64,000 bases of DNA from Cyclina sinensis (taxonomy: Eukaryota; Mollusca; Bivalvia; Venerida; Veneridae): NCBI GenBank assembly GCA_012932295.1, contig JAAONU010000016.1, positions 29,759,290 through 29,823,289 of the forward strand, written 5' to 3'. A program made the translations under genes and the position numbers. The notes under the pieces are model-generated. The model searched no databases. It had not been told where the DNA came from and was given only the letters and a program-made list of their open reading frames with translations. This document shows positions 12,064 to 22,700 of the stretch, piece after piece (the stretch's first letter is position 1; each line of letters opens with the position of its first letter).

Positions 12064-13075
12064 ATGAACAGAACAGAACAGAACAGAACAGAACAATCAT
12101 TTTATTTAGGACTTAAACATTTACAGTTCCTCGTCCATAAAATCAATTACTCATATACATACAAGGTCAAAATTCAGTATATATTTGTCCCGAGGATGAT
12201 ATTTAAACGAATATTTATCAAGATGCATCTATTGTTTGACAATTAACATCTATTGAGAATTGACATTTCTAATACAGTTTTGTCTAATTACTAAGGCCTG
12301 TTCAATATATCTACATAAATTACATAAAGTTTTTCTCCTATTACATGTCAACATTTCTACCAATTTAAACATACTAGGTCTTCTTGTATAGTACTTTGTT
12401 AATAGCATATTTCTTAAGTCTTTATATTTATTACAAATCAGGATGAAGTGATATTCGTCCTCTACGTTTCCATCTGCACACATTTCACAAATACGTTCAT
12501 GTCTCTCTATTCTATTTCGACCATACCTTGCACTTCCTATTCTAAGTCTATGTGCCGACACACGAAGTCTGGTTAACAACTGTCTATGTTTATTGTTTCT
12601 AATTATATCTAAGTATGGCTCATACCCAAACGTGTTCTTAATGGCTCTGTATACCGTAAGTGTCCGATTATTATTGATACTTTCAAAAAGTTCTTGTTGA
12701 AAACAATCAATTAACTTTTGTTTAAATATAATTATAAAACTTTTTTGGTTTACACAGTAGGGGTTCTCCCAAACATACCCATAACTATGTCTGTATAGCG
12801 TATCTTTCACATTGGATAACCAATTTTTCTTATTGTCAGCGCAGTCATCATGTAGACATGAATACACTGTTTTCAAAATGCAATTGTCAGTTGACAAAAT
12901 TTTGAACCAATATTTCAATTTCCTTACAAGTCTTTTGATGTACAATGGGTAACGTCCCAACTCTCCATACACTGTGGCATTACTTGTAGACAGTTTAACA
13001 TTTAAAATTTTCTTACCAAATTTCAAATGAATTCTAATTCTTTTGATTTAGAGTTACCCCAATCCCAATTCCAAT
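12064..13075 (-). pseudogene. 3' part of a non-LTR retrotransposon (C-terminal zinc-finger domain)
   Basis: A 258-residue open frame on the minus strand (12250-13026) has the layout of the C-terminal region of LINE reverse transcriptases: GELGRYPLYIKR, then LLTRLRVSAHRLRIGSARYG, then the zinc-finger-like CEMCADGNVEDEYHFILIC. There is no RT catalytic core upstream, so the copy is 5'-truncated. Downstream on the same strand come an AATAAA-containing stretch and a short (TTCTG)n tail, read on the plus strand as repeated CAGAA at about 12064-12093; simple-repeat tails are usual at LINE 3' ends. The open frame suggests a fairly recent insertion. Exact clade not assigned. Confidence 0.7.
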
Positions 13076-13104
13076 GTTGGCTTTAAAGCTAACGTATTAT
13101 AGTA

Positions 13105-13265
13105 CAAACAAGCACTGATACATGGGACATCGGTTTAACGACTCATCCGGAAGACAATTAGTAAGGTCTTACTAGATACTGAGGAGCGGAAGTCCAAACT
13201 TGCGACCCCTGTACGTATTACCAGCCCATCGCGTTACCACTGATCCTCTCCACCAACCCAAGCTC
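13105..13265 (-). repeat. tRNA-derived SINE-like segment
   Basis: On the minus strand the segment reads GGATCAGTGGTAACGCGATG, then GGTCGCAAGTTTGGAC, resembling the A and B boxes of a tRNA-type pol III promoter at about the right spacing. It is not a functional tRNA: no clean cloverleaf or anticodon arm can be drawn. The same phrase GCTAACGTATTWTRGTACAAACAA flanks it at about 13087 and 13431. Confidence 0.5.
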
Positions 13266-13676
13266 AAATCGAGTTTTTTTCAGCAGGGGAGATAACTGCA
13301 AAGATTTTACCCAAAAAGCTATAACCAGGAAAAAATTTTGAATTGATGGAAACGTTTTCATTTGAAATGTAAAATTATCCCTTAATGATATTTTTTTAAT
13401 CTACTTTTTGCTTCCGTTGTTCTGGCTCTAAAGCTAACGTATTTTGGTACAAACAACAAAAATTGAAAGTGTAGTCGGACAACAGCAGTACTCGGATACA
13501 GTTTAAGCTTTTAAATACTTCAATTCAACTTGTCAGATGCACATCCAAAGTAAATTTGAGTCCTTCAGCATTAAGAACTGCAATAAATAAATTGTATGAT
13601 AGACATTCACTTTTGGTAGAAATTAATTTGAGTTTTTTCATTTTCTTGCAAACTTTTACTTTCAGTGATAACTGGT

Positions 13677-14522
13677 ATGGCATTATTTGATTTATTGTCA
13701 AATGCACGTACTATACCTCAAAAGCTGGAAGATGCTGTTACAACTCATGATTTAGCTGAACTGAGGAAACTTTTGGAGGATGGTATTGACCCAAATATAA
13801 AACTGCACAAGTTTGGAGGGGATAGGGCAATTCATCTTGCTGCTAGTAGAGGAGATGTCCAGATTATAAAGCAGCTTATTAATGCAGGCTGTGTGTGTGA
13901 CCAGCCAAATGATTCAAACATTACACCAATTTACAATGCTTTCCGCGCCAATAAATGTGAGGCATTGAAAGAGTTACTGAAATATTGTGAAATTGACAAG
14001 CATTTGAATTATCTATGGATTGAGGGACTCTACGTGGAAAGTAAAATTTCAGAAGACTATGCAATTCAAACAGTTCAAATTATTTCAGCCCCAAATCTAC
14101 TGCTCCAAGCACACCACCAGCATCCTACTTTTTGGGATGTGTTTTTCACAATGAACTTATCAAACCTAACCCACCAGTTCTTTCCTACATGTGAAAACAT
14201 TAAGTTGTTATTCTTAACTGGATTTAAAACCCCTGATTCAGCATTCCTTATTTATGAGAAGAAAGTTGTTGAAAAATTCCAAAACTTATCAAATATTGAT
14301 CAGTTGTCAGATTTAAGTGAAGCTGAACAGGTCGTTGTAGAAGACAAAGTAGAGGAGATTTTGGATATATTATCATTTATGAAAAAAAATCCTTTGTCAC
14401 TTAAACATTTATGTAGACTTGCAATTCGCTGCAGTTTCTGGAACAAGTGCAATGTGTTCTATGGAGTCCACAGAATCCCACTTCCAACACAACTGAAGAA
14501 GTATATTCTTTTTGAAGAATAA
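13677..14522 (+). CDS. Ankyrin-repeat and SOCS-box protein, copy 1
   Basis: A 281-residue protein from the ATG at 13677 (MALFDLLSNAR). Residues about 18-112 form three ankyrin-type repeats, clearest in GGDRAIHLAASRGDVQIIKQ. The last 45 residues are a SOCS box: SLKHLCRLAIR is the Elongin B/C-binding BC box, and IPLPTQLKKYILF matches the Cullin-5 box (usual LPLPxxLxxYL). Proteins of this ASB type act as substrate receptors of Cullin-5 ubiquitin ligases; the substrate is unknown here. A strong acceptor (TTTTACTTTCAG, ending at 13665) sits 11 bases before the ATG, so the whole coding region is one exon after a 5' UTR intron. The region between ankyrins and SOCS box (about 115-235) is conserved with the neighbour gene but unrecognised. 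I cannot match it to one of the vertebrate ASB1-18 subtypes. Confidence 0.85.
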   Translation: MALFDLLSNARTIPQKLEDAVTTHDLAELRKLLEDGIDPNIKLHKFGGDRAIHLAASRGDVQIIKQLINAGCVCDQPNDSNITPIYNAFRANKCEALKELLKYCEIDKHLNYLWIEGLYVESKISEDYAIQTVQIISAPNLLLQAHHQHPTFWDVFFTMNLSNLTHQFFPTCENIKLLFLTGFKTPDSAFLIYEKKVVEKFQNLSNIDQLSDLSEAEQVVVEDKVEEILDILSFMKKNPLSLKHLCRLAIRCSFWNKCNVFYGVHRIPLPTQLKKYILFEE

Positions 14523-14708
14523 CTATTTTTTAAACCAGTGAGTTTTGTATGAAAACTGTTCTTAAAATACTGAGTATAAGTATCATCATTTGAAACCTTC
14601 AGAGGTCAGATGTTGGCCAACTGAATGAAAAAGTTTTGCTTTTTTTATCTTATATGATTTGAGAAATGGAATCTGTTTTTGCTGCTACATAAAAGATAAG
14701 GGAGCTAA

Positions 14709-15545
14709 ATGGCAGCTTTTCACTTGTTTAACTTTCTGAATAAAAGTCAGTCTCCCCAGCACAAACTGAAGGATGCAATAATAACAAATAATACTGAGAA
14801 ACTGAAGGAATTATTGGATCAAGGAACTGATCCAAACATGTTACTTGAAAAAGCAAGTGGTAACAGAGCAATACATTTAGCTGCAACATACGGATACTAC
14901 CGTGTAATAGAACAACTTGCAAATGCTGGAGCAATTTGTGACATGCCTAATGAGTCAGGAGTGACTGCCATATTTAATGCAGTTCGATTTAAACATCCTC
15001 TAGCCATCCAAGTTTTATTCAAACATTGTGGTGGAGTTACTGGTCTTGATCAGTTATGGTTCGATGGAAACTTTGTTCAGCAAATTGTCAGTCGAGGAAT
15101 TGACGTTGTTCTACCAACACTAATTATTTCAACACCAAACTTGAGAATGTCCCGATTCAATCTCTGGAGTAATATTCTGCGGCTTTGTTTGAGTTTTGTT
15201 CCACACTATGAAGGAGTAAAGCTTTTATTTTTAACTGGATATACATATGCAAATAAAGACTTTGTCCAACTGAAGCTTAAAATCATAAAGAGGTTACAGT
15301 GTTTCCAAAGCGGGGATGATGGATCAAGGCTAACAAGTGTTGAGCGAATGGAAGTGATAGATTCACTAACCCAAACTGTTGATTTCATTTCAAAGCTGAC
15401 GAAAAATCCTCTTACCTTGAAACATTGCTGCAGATTAACAGTAAGATCATGTTTTCATGAAAAATGCAATGTATACTTCGGTGCTGAGCACCTGCCATTA
15501 CCAAGAGATCTAAAGAGATACCTTGTGTTTTATCAGGAACCATGA
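14709..15545 (+). CDS. Ankyrin-repeat and SOCS-box protein, copy 2 (tandem paralogue)
   Basis: A 278-residue protein from the ATG at 14709 (MAAFHLFNFLNK). It is colinear with copy 1: ankyrin repeats near residues 20-112 (GNRAIHLAATYGYYRVIEQL), shared middle phrases such as VKLLFLTG near residue 175, and a C-terminal SOCS box with SLT-type BC box (TLKHCCRLTVRSCF) and LPLPRDLKRYLVF. It starts only 186 bases after the stop of copy 1 and no AATAAA is seen in the gap, whereas one lies at 15933-15938 after this gene. The two may share a transcript, or the copies may be alternative 3' exons. Likely role as for copy 1: adaptor of a Cullin-5/Elongin B-C ubiquitin ligase. Divergence between the copies is high, so the duplication is old. 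Confidence 0.85.
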   Translation: MAAFHLFNFLNKSQSPQHKLKDAIITNNTEKLKELLDQGTDPNMLLEKASGNRAIHLAATYGYYRVIEQLANAGAICDMPNESGVTAIFNAVRFKHPLAIQVLFKHCGGVTGLDQLWFDGNFVQQIVSRGIDVVLPTLIISTPNLRMSRFNLWSNILRLCLSFVPHYEGVKLLFLTGYTYANKDFVQLKLKIIKRLQCFQSGDDGSRLTSVERMEVIDSLTQTVDFISKLTKNPLTLKHCCRLTVRSCFHEKCNVYFGAEHLPLPRDLKRYLVFYQEP

Positions 15546-15932
15546 ATTTGAAGATACCCTGTATTTTATCGGGCATCGTGAATTGGAATTTAGCTTTGTA
15601 AAAACACAGAAAAGCCGTCCTCTGAAAATCACAGCAATTTAGTTAACTGAAATTTGTAACTGTAGGATTCATGAAAAGTAAAGAGAATTCTTGAAATTGT
15701 GATAAAACAAGGCAGAAGTGTTTAAAAAAATATAAACAATTTTCTATTCTAATTTGGTTATGGTGATAGAACAGAGAATTATTTATTTTTTTGCAGCCTT
15801 TAAATGTGCAGACTTTATTTTTTTGTAATATATATTATTTGTTTGTGTGTATTATAAACTACCCTTGTGAAGTTTATGTTAGCTCTACTAAGAAAGTGTA
15901 CACAATGTTTTAAGTATTTCTTGTTTTTGTTG

Positions 15933-15938
15933 AATAAA
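15933..15938 (+). terminator. Polyadenylation signal AATAAA after the ASB pair
   Basis: AATAAA lies 388 bases past the stop of copy 2 and is followed within about 20 bases by a T/G-rich stretch (CTGTGTTATTTACTTATG), the usual arrangement of a metazoan poly(A) site. It is the first good signal after either SOCS-box gene. Confidence 0.6.
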
Positions 15939-15959
15939 ACTGTGTTATTTACTTATGTT

Positions 15960-18671
15960 ATTCCTTGCTTAGTCTTTATAAAAAAATTCAAGGAATAGTA
16001 ACATTAACTATTGTCAAGAAAACAAAATCTGTGATCTATTTACTTTTTGGAAAAACAACAACAAACAACTTGTTACTTTATGATAGCCTTAAAAAACTTA
16101 GTGGTCCTTCATTTATAATTCTGGCAAATACATAAAATACTTTATAGAGCAGCAATATTCTAAAACTTATAGTCAGCAAAACCTCCTGGTTGTGACCCGT
16201 GTAGGCTAGTAGTGTAAAAATCATGCAATCTTAAGTTAATACTTTGTTAAAGTTATACAAGTACAGCAAACTGGGTAAGTATAACTTACATATATACTTT
16301 TATCTTCTGATAAGAATCCATCTTTTTAGAACACCTTTTTAAGGGAAACTTTATTAAGATGTGAAAAGCAAGATGTAACATACACTTCTTGGTAGGACTG
16401 AAATCTTTGCAGTTTAAAAATAATTTCCAACATTTTTTTGGTGAAATATTGAAAGCCATCTTTTTGAAATTGTCATCAAAAGCAAAATTTTGTGATGGAG
16501 ATGATTTCAGAAAAAAAAACTTGAAAACATTAGTTTATTTCTTTTTGTCAAAAAAAAAAGAGAGAAAAATAATTACACATGTAAGTAACAGCTCAAGAAG
16601 TTATGATTTCTTTCACAGACATTGTGGCCTAGGTTGATTCTTAATCTCCAACTGGCTACTTGCTCAACAGTTTTCTGGCAATTACAAATACTGATCTATT
16701 GTGAGTTTATTTACCTGCTGTCTATTATACCAACACCCCCTGAAAAATTCTAAGGTTGTTGGGGATATTGCAAATTACAGGTAGTATCCTTATCCTGAGT
16801 GACATCTGGTTCTTTTTCATACTCGGTGTTAAGTACTTATACAACTCTATATCCTGTTCAGCAAAAACGTAAATTCCTTTTGGTATAGCGGAAGCAACTC
16901 CTGCAGACAGTGCATTTTAATAGTACAACCTGTGTTGAAAGTTACCATCAGTTCTTGGGATTTCTATAGATCAACACAATTTAAATGATACTAGTTATCA
17001 TCTTCGTTTACAGGAAGCAGGCAATATTGGAATTTCAGCAACTTAAACACTATTGTACATATGTATTCAGATACATGAGACAAAGTAAATAAATAAAACT
17101 CATTTCATTCAAAACATGGATGATATAGCATAATTTATCATAACCTTTAATGTCATAAATTTTGTACATCATGTCAATTCATATAAGTTTTACTATGCAG
17201 TTCATGACTTAAGACATTTTCATATCACATATTAAAAGTATTGTCCGAAATATTCAAGAAAACAGTAACGGAACTTCTGCTACTAGAAATCTTTTTTTTT
17301 TTACAAAACAAACCCATCTCTGAATTCAAAGAAATTCATACTTCAATGAAAAAACTGACAGGAAAACTATACAATCATCTTTTTAAAATATGTATTTTTG
17401 TTTCTGAAGCTTTAGAATTAATCAAAAACCTCAAAAATGTTGTATATCTAAGGTAAGGCGTAACATTAGAATCCAAGAAACGAGGTCACAAAATACTCCT
17501 CTAACCCAACTCGTAACTGGAACAGCATTACTTTGCTTATTTTGTAAACCACCTTTGGTCACAAGATGTCTTCTGACTAACACTGACATCTTATGGCTAC
17601 AGGTATTCTTTTCATCACAAAGAATAAGAAACTGCTATTCATTCTTCATGTCTTTTTTCAGTTTCTGTTACAGTCCATACCAAGAACAGTTTATAACTAG
17701 AATTCTTCTCATACTGAGTGAAGAAGCCTAGATTCCTTAAAGGCAGCCAGTGTTATATCAGTACTTATGACTGCCAAGTTCACAGCTGAAAATCACATGT
17801 TACTTTTGGTCTCCCATCTTTGCTTATGCTCAAACCTGAAAAAGTAAGTGAAGAGGTAAAGTGATAATCCTTTAGGTGTGCTGTATTGCTCAACTATGAA
17901 ACCTTAGTAATATTACGTAAATTTTCAATTTTTATTTTATGCTTCACTTTAAGAGCACTCTATTTAATGTTGAACTTTATAAGCATGGCATTTCTGAAGT
18001 CTGTCAGTTTTACTATCATAGAGGTACCAGCACTTGAATACTATCATCTCTATGAAACTGCAAGCATTCTCATTAGGTAAAGAGCTGAGCTCAATCCAAT
18101 AACCCTACAGCAGTGACAGATTGCAGTGGTCTGAATGTTGATGTACCTCAGCCAAGGGTGTTTTCTGCAGATGGTATCTGGCTTGAAGCTGTGCTAATCA
18201 AGTGAAATGAAAATCTGAACACAAATGAACAGGAAGGTGGCACGAATAAAGGACAGGCAGACAGACATAATTATGGACTAATGACATACAGAGCTGATAT
18301 AAAAATACATGCAGTCGGTATTTTATGTAATTTGGCAGTACTGATGACAGATAGATTGAAGAACACCTTGTAACACATTGCTTCAATTTGGTGAACATTC
18401 ATCGTCGGTGACCCCCGGTACATATTCCGCACAACTACATTGTGTACCGTAGATAAATAGAGTGAAACGGAATGGATCGAACGTGGGTTTCCGACGATGG
18501 TGAACATTATGCAAAGTAATTTCAAAATCCTATGATCGATGTATTACAGAGCTGACAAGAACGAAACAGCTGGCACAATTTGGAAAATTATTTCTTCCAC
18601 TTACCTTGTAAACCCATGTCTTGTTTGCCACATGTTATAGCAATGTGATAATTATTTGTGGCAAGTAATAT
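15960..18671. other. Intergenic, no gene recognised
   Basis: AT-rich sequence with homopolymer runs. Short open frames here show no known domain. Around 18388-18510 the phrase GTGAACATTCATCGTCGG is partly mirrored by CCGACGATGGTGAAC, a small imperfect inverted repeat with above-average CG content. Nothing else stands out. Confidence 0.5.
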
Positions 18672-19457
18672 AACAAGAGGTCAATGAGGGCCCTAGATTG
18701 CTCACCTCAATACTTTGCCTTTGGGTCTGCTGTTGAGCAAACATCAAAAGCTTTTTTAAGATTCTCCCTATATAAATCTATATGAATTCAAGTGACCCTC
18801 AGGGTAGAGCCAATTTTCACTCAAGGGGCATAATTTGATCCAACTTTGGCAGATGACCTCTAGCTGATGTCCCATTAAAAATAACTAAGTTCAAGGCTTT
18901 GTGGTTTCAGACAAGAAGTTTTTTAAAAGTTTTCCCTATATAAGCCTTCGTAAAATCAACTGACCCCCGGGGCAGGGACAAATTTGACCCCAGGGGCATA
19001 ATTTGAACAAACTTTGTAGAGCTCAACTAGACCATGCTATGTACCAAATCTTAAGGCTCAGGGCCTTGTGGTTTCAGACAAGAAGATTTTCAAGGTTTCC
19101 CTACATAAGCCTATGTAAAATCAATTGACCCCTGGGGCGGGGCCAAATTTGATAGAGGTCCATTAGACAATGCTACATACCAAATCTTAAAACTCAGGGC
19201 CTTGTGGTTTCAGATAAGAAGATTTTCAAAGTTTTCCTTTCAGTTGCCATAGCAACCAGAGTTCTTGATGGAATTCAATTCTTTTAACAACTTTGGTAGA
19301 GCTTCATGCAAGGAATATCCCAGTAATGTTTCGTCAAAGTTGGCTTAGCGGTTTAGGTGAAGAAGTCGTTCAAGTCTAATTGTTGACGACGCACACAGTA
19401 CAATCAATGATCCCAATAGCTCACCTTTGAGCACTTTGTGCTTAGGTGTGCTAAAAA
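18672..19457 (-). mobile_element. Family B tandem-repeat element (HINE-like)
   Basis: The left end is AACAAGAGGTCAATGAGGGC followed by CTAGATTGCTCACCTC. The right end has a GACGACGCACAC remnant of the GACGGAC track, then AGCTCACC and a decayed AGGTGTGCTAAAA. The body has about three units built on GACAAGAAGATTTT..AGTTTTCCCTATATAAG..TGACCCC..GGGGCGGGGCCAAATTTGA. Its ends match family A but the body is unrelated. Confidence 0.65.
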
Positions 19458-19729
19458 TCCTATAAGAATGACACTGGTGCCCCCTTATATGCTTCAGAAA
19501 TGCCAAAGATCAATCAAGAATGTCTTCTCATTATGGTGAGGGAGGAGGGCAAAAATGCAGTTATAGAGCTGACAAAAATTTTACATTGATTTTCTGTTAT
19601 TTCAACAGAAGAGGGATGGTTTATGACATGCTGAATCTATCCTGCTGAACATATGTAGCAATTTCTTTTAAAAATCATTTCAAACGAAGACCAATTCATG
19701 GAATATTGTTAATGTTATTGAAAAATTCA

Positions 19730-22700
19730 TTACCCCCAATTCAACTTCTTCTTCTTCTTTGATTTTAATAACTCGTCTTCTTCCTGAAAAAATTAATAAG
19801 TCAATCAAAGTCATGATAGAACCAATATCAATAAAGGAAATATGCCCCTAAAGGAATCAGTTTGGTATAATAGAGTTCAATGTCCTTTAAAGCAGCTTGT
19901 TCACAGTTGGGTCATTGACTAAGAATTTGTTTTTTAACTATCTGTGTGTGTTACGTCTATCAATACCCATCTACAGATGCATTGTCGCCCGATGCAATCT
20001 TTCCTGATAGAGGAAAAAATGGGTAGTTTCTCCATCATAGGCTACAGCCTTACGAACGGTATAAAACCTATATTTAGAATTTCTATTTTTGTTTACCATC
20101 ACATGACTGATCCCATTCGCTCTTTGTGCATGTGCTCACATTATATCCGTATTTGAATACTGGACCAAAAACCACTATTTGTTTCATGGATAAATGCCGT
20201 GAATCACTATATAACCAAAACAACAAGAAGAATCTAACAGTCACTTTACTTTACTTCAAACATGATTTAAATTGTTCCTCCAAGAATATCGCTAGTGTTG
20301 CCATAATATTGACAAGGGCGATCAGTGATCACATGTGTCGCCTGATGATAGCCAATTAAACAGTAGTATTGAGAGGTGATTGGACAGTTTGTAGGCTAAA
20401 ACACATTTTTTTATTCAAGGGCCATAACTCAGCCAAAAATCATTCAACCGAAAAACCTGTAAGACATGCGCTAGTACTTGAGGCACAGATTAATCCTGTA
20501 ACATTTCATTTAAATTGCTTTGGTAGTATAAGAGAAGTAGTCTGGACAAACTTTAAAAATGAAAATCATTAAAGGGCCATAACTCTGACAAAAATCATTG
20601 AACTGGAAAATGCTGACGATATGCACAACTAGACTTGGTACTGATCATTCCTGTAAAGCTTGGATGAAATTGCACCAGTAGATTCTGAGGAGTAGTCCAT
20701 ACAAGTTTTGTGATGGACAGACAGACAGACAAATGGATGAACAGACAGACCTCTATATGCCATGGCTTCTTTTTAGCATGTCGCAGCTACTGTGAAGCCT
20801 GCAACACAAAATTCATTATTTGGCTAAAACACCTTTTTCATTCAAGGGCCATAACTCAGCCAAAAATCATTCAACCAAAAACCCCGTTAGATATGCGCAA
20901 GTACTTGAGGTACTGATCAATCCTGTAAAATTTCATTCAAATTGCATTAGAAGTATAAGAGAAGTAGTCCGGACAAACTTTAAAAATAAAAACCATGAAA
21001 GGGCCATAACTCTGACAAAAATCATTGGACTGGAAAATGCTGATGACATGAACAACTAGACTTGGTACTGATCATTCCTGTAAAGTTTGGATGAAATCGC
21101 ACCAGTAGTTTCTGAGGAGTAGTCTGGACAAGATTTGTGACAGGACGGACGGACCGACCGACCGACAGACAGACGACGGAGAAGTGATCCCTATATGTCG
21201 CGGCTACTTTGTAGCAGGCGACACAAAAATGGAAGTATATCAGCTGATTTGGGTTTATCTACAGGATCTGTTATAAAAACATAAAAAGTCCACTAAAGAC
21301 TTCAGTTTAATTTTACAATAAATTTGAAACTTAACTGAGATGTTGAGATTAAGGTTGTTCAACAATTTAATATCTTATTTCTAATTATTGCTTCATGGTG
21401 TCACAGAAAGTTTTGTAGGCTTAAACAAGCGATGAAATTCATCTGAGATAAATCAGAGGTGTGGTGAAAAAAAAATGTTTTTCCTTTGAATGAAGTTTTT
21501 TAATGCTATATTTAGAAAAAAATCAACTATCACACAAAATAAGAGTTACATTGCACCTGTCAGCTTAAATTACAGAAAATCTGTTTGATGTAAAGTGACT
21601 CTCAGATTCATTCTTGTGAGCTTTCATACTTTATGTTGGTTATATAGTGGTTCAGAACATCTATCCTTGAAACAAATGCTTGTGCTGAAATTGATGAAGA
21701 CACGATGTTGGGTAACATTTCATGAGGTACGGCAACTACCTGCTTCGGGGATACCGTATTCTATATTTAAATGGAATTCCCCAAGTAGATGGTTACAAAA
21801 AATGCGTTTTGCTATACAATGTGATGTAAGCGAGCGGATTCTTTTTTGGTCAGAAAAAGAAAGACTTCACCAACAGAGTAAAGATGGAGAGCAGAAAATA
21901 ACTATTTTTAATTTCTATCGTTCAACTGTGAATGAACTGCTTTAACAGTCTAAGTCATATTGGGTGGGTGATGTACCTAACCATAGTTCCTGGAAAAGGC
22001 CAGTACTACACACCCATTCTCTATATAAATCGGCCCCTGTAGTTTCTTGTTGAAAAAGTTTGGTGTGCAGCTGCCATGACCCTTTCATTTAGGGCTTGGT
22101 TTCAGAGCGAACATGAATTCACATGAACCGAATTCTTTAATGTTGTTGTATTAACAAAGCATGATCTTGAGATCCGAAGATCAAGTTAAAAATGCTATTT
22201 GCAGCTGCTTCTCTTAAATCAAGTCAAGATAAATACACCCTGGCTGTGGGCTAATTACAACAGAACTCAGTACCAGCCTGACCATCTCATGTAATATCAA
22301 AATACCTTCTTTCTTTTCATGTAATCCCTTGCACTAACAGCTTCTGATATTCTGACACCAAACTGAAATAAGAGATGTTTGTAAAACATATATGCTTCAC
22401 CCCCAACCCAGCCCTAGCGCCTTATCTCTAGAGGCAGCTATAAAGTTTTGAGGAGCTGGGACCAAGCATTCTATAGTTATTGAGGGGAAACCATTTTGCT
22501 ATTCAATAACACTGTGACCTTGGCCTTTGACCTGGTGAACTGAAAAACTAAGGAGCTCATTTACAAGTTATGAACAACTTATATACTAAGTTTGAGGAAC
22601 CTGGGTCCAAGCGTTCTACAGTTATTCATTGAAAACCATTTTCCTTTTCAAGGTCACTGTGACCTTGACCTTTGACCTGAAATCTAAAGGGTCATCTTCT

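Noticed and set aside
13105..13265. Possible tRNA gene
   Set aside because: A- and B-box-like words are present but no cloverleaf; better explained as a tRNA-derived SINE remnant.
21595..21945. 116-codon open frame on the plus strand
   Set aside because: It lies in an intron of the FAM204A-like gene, has no ATG at its start (it opens at a GTG) and no recognisable domain.
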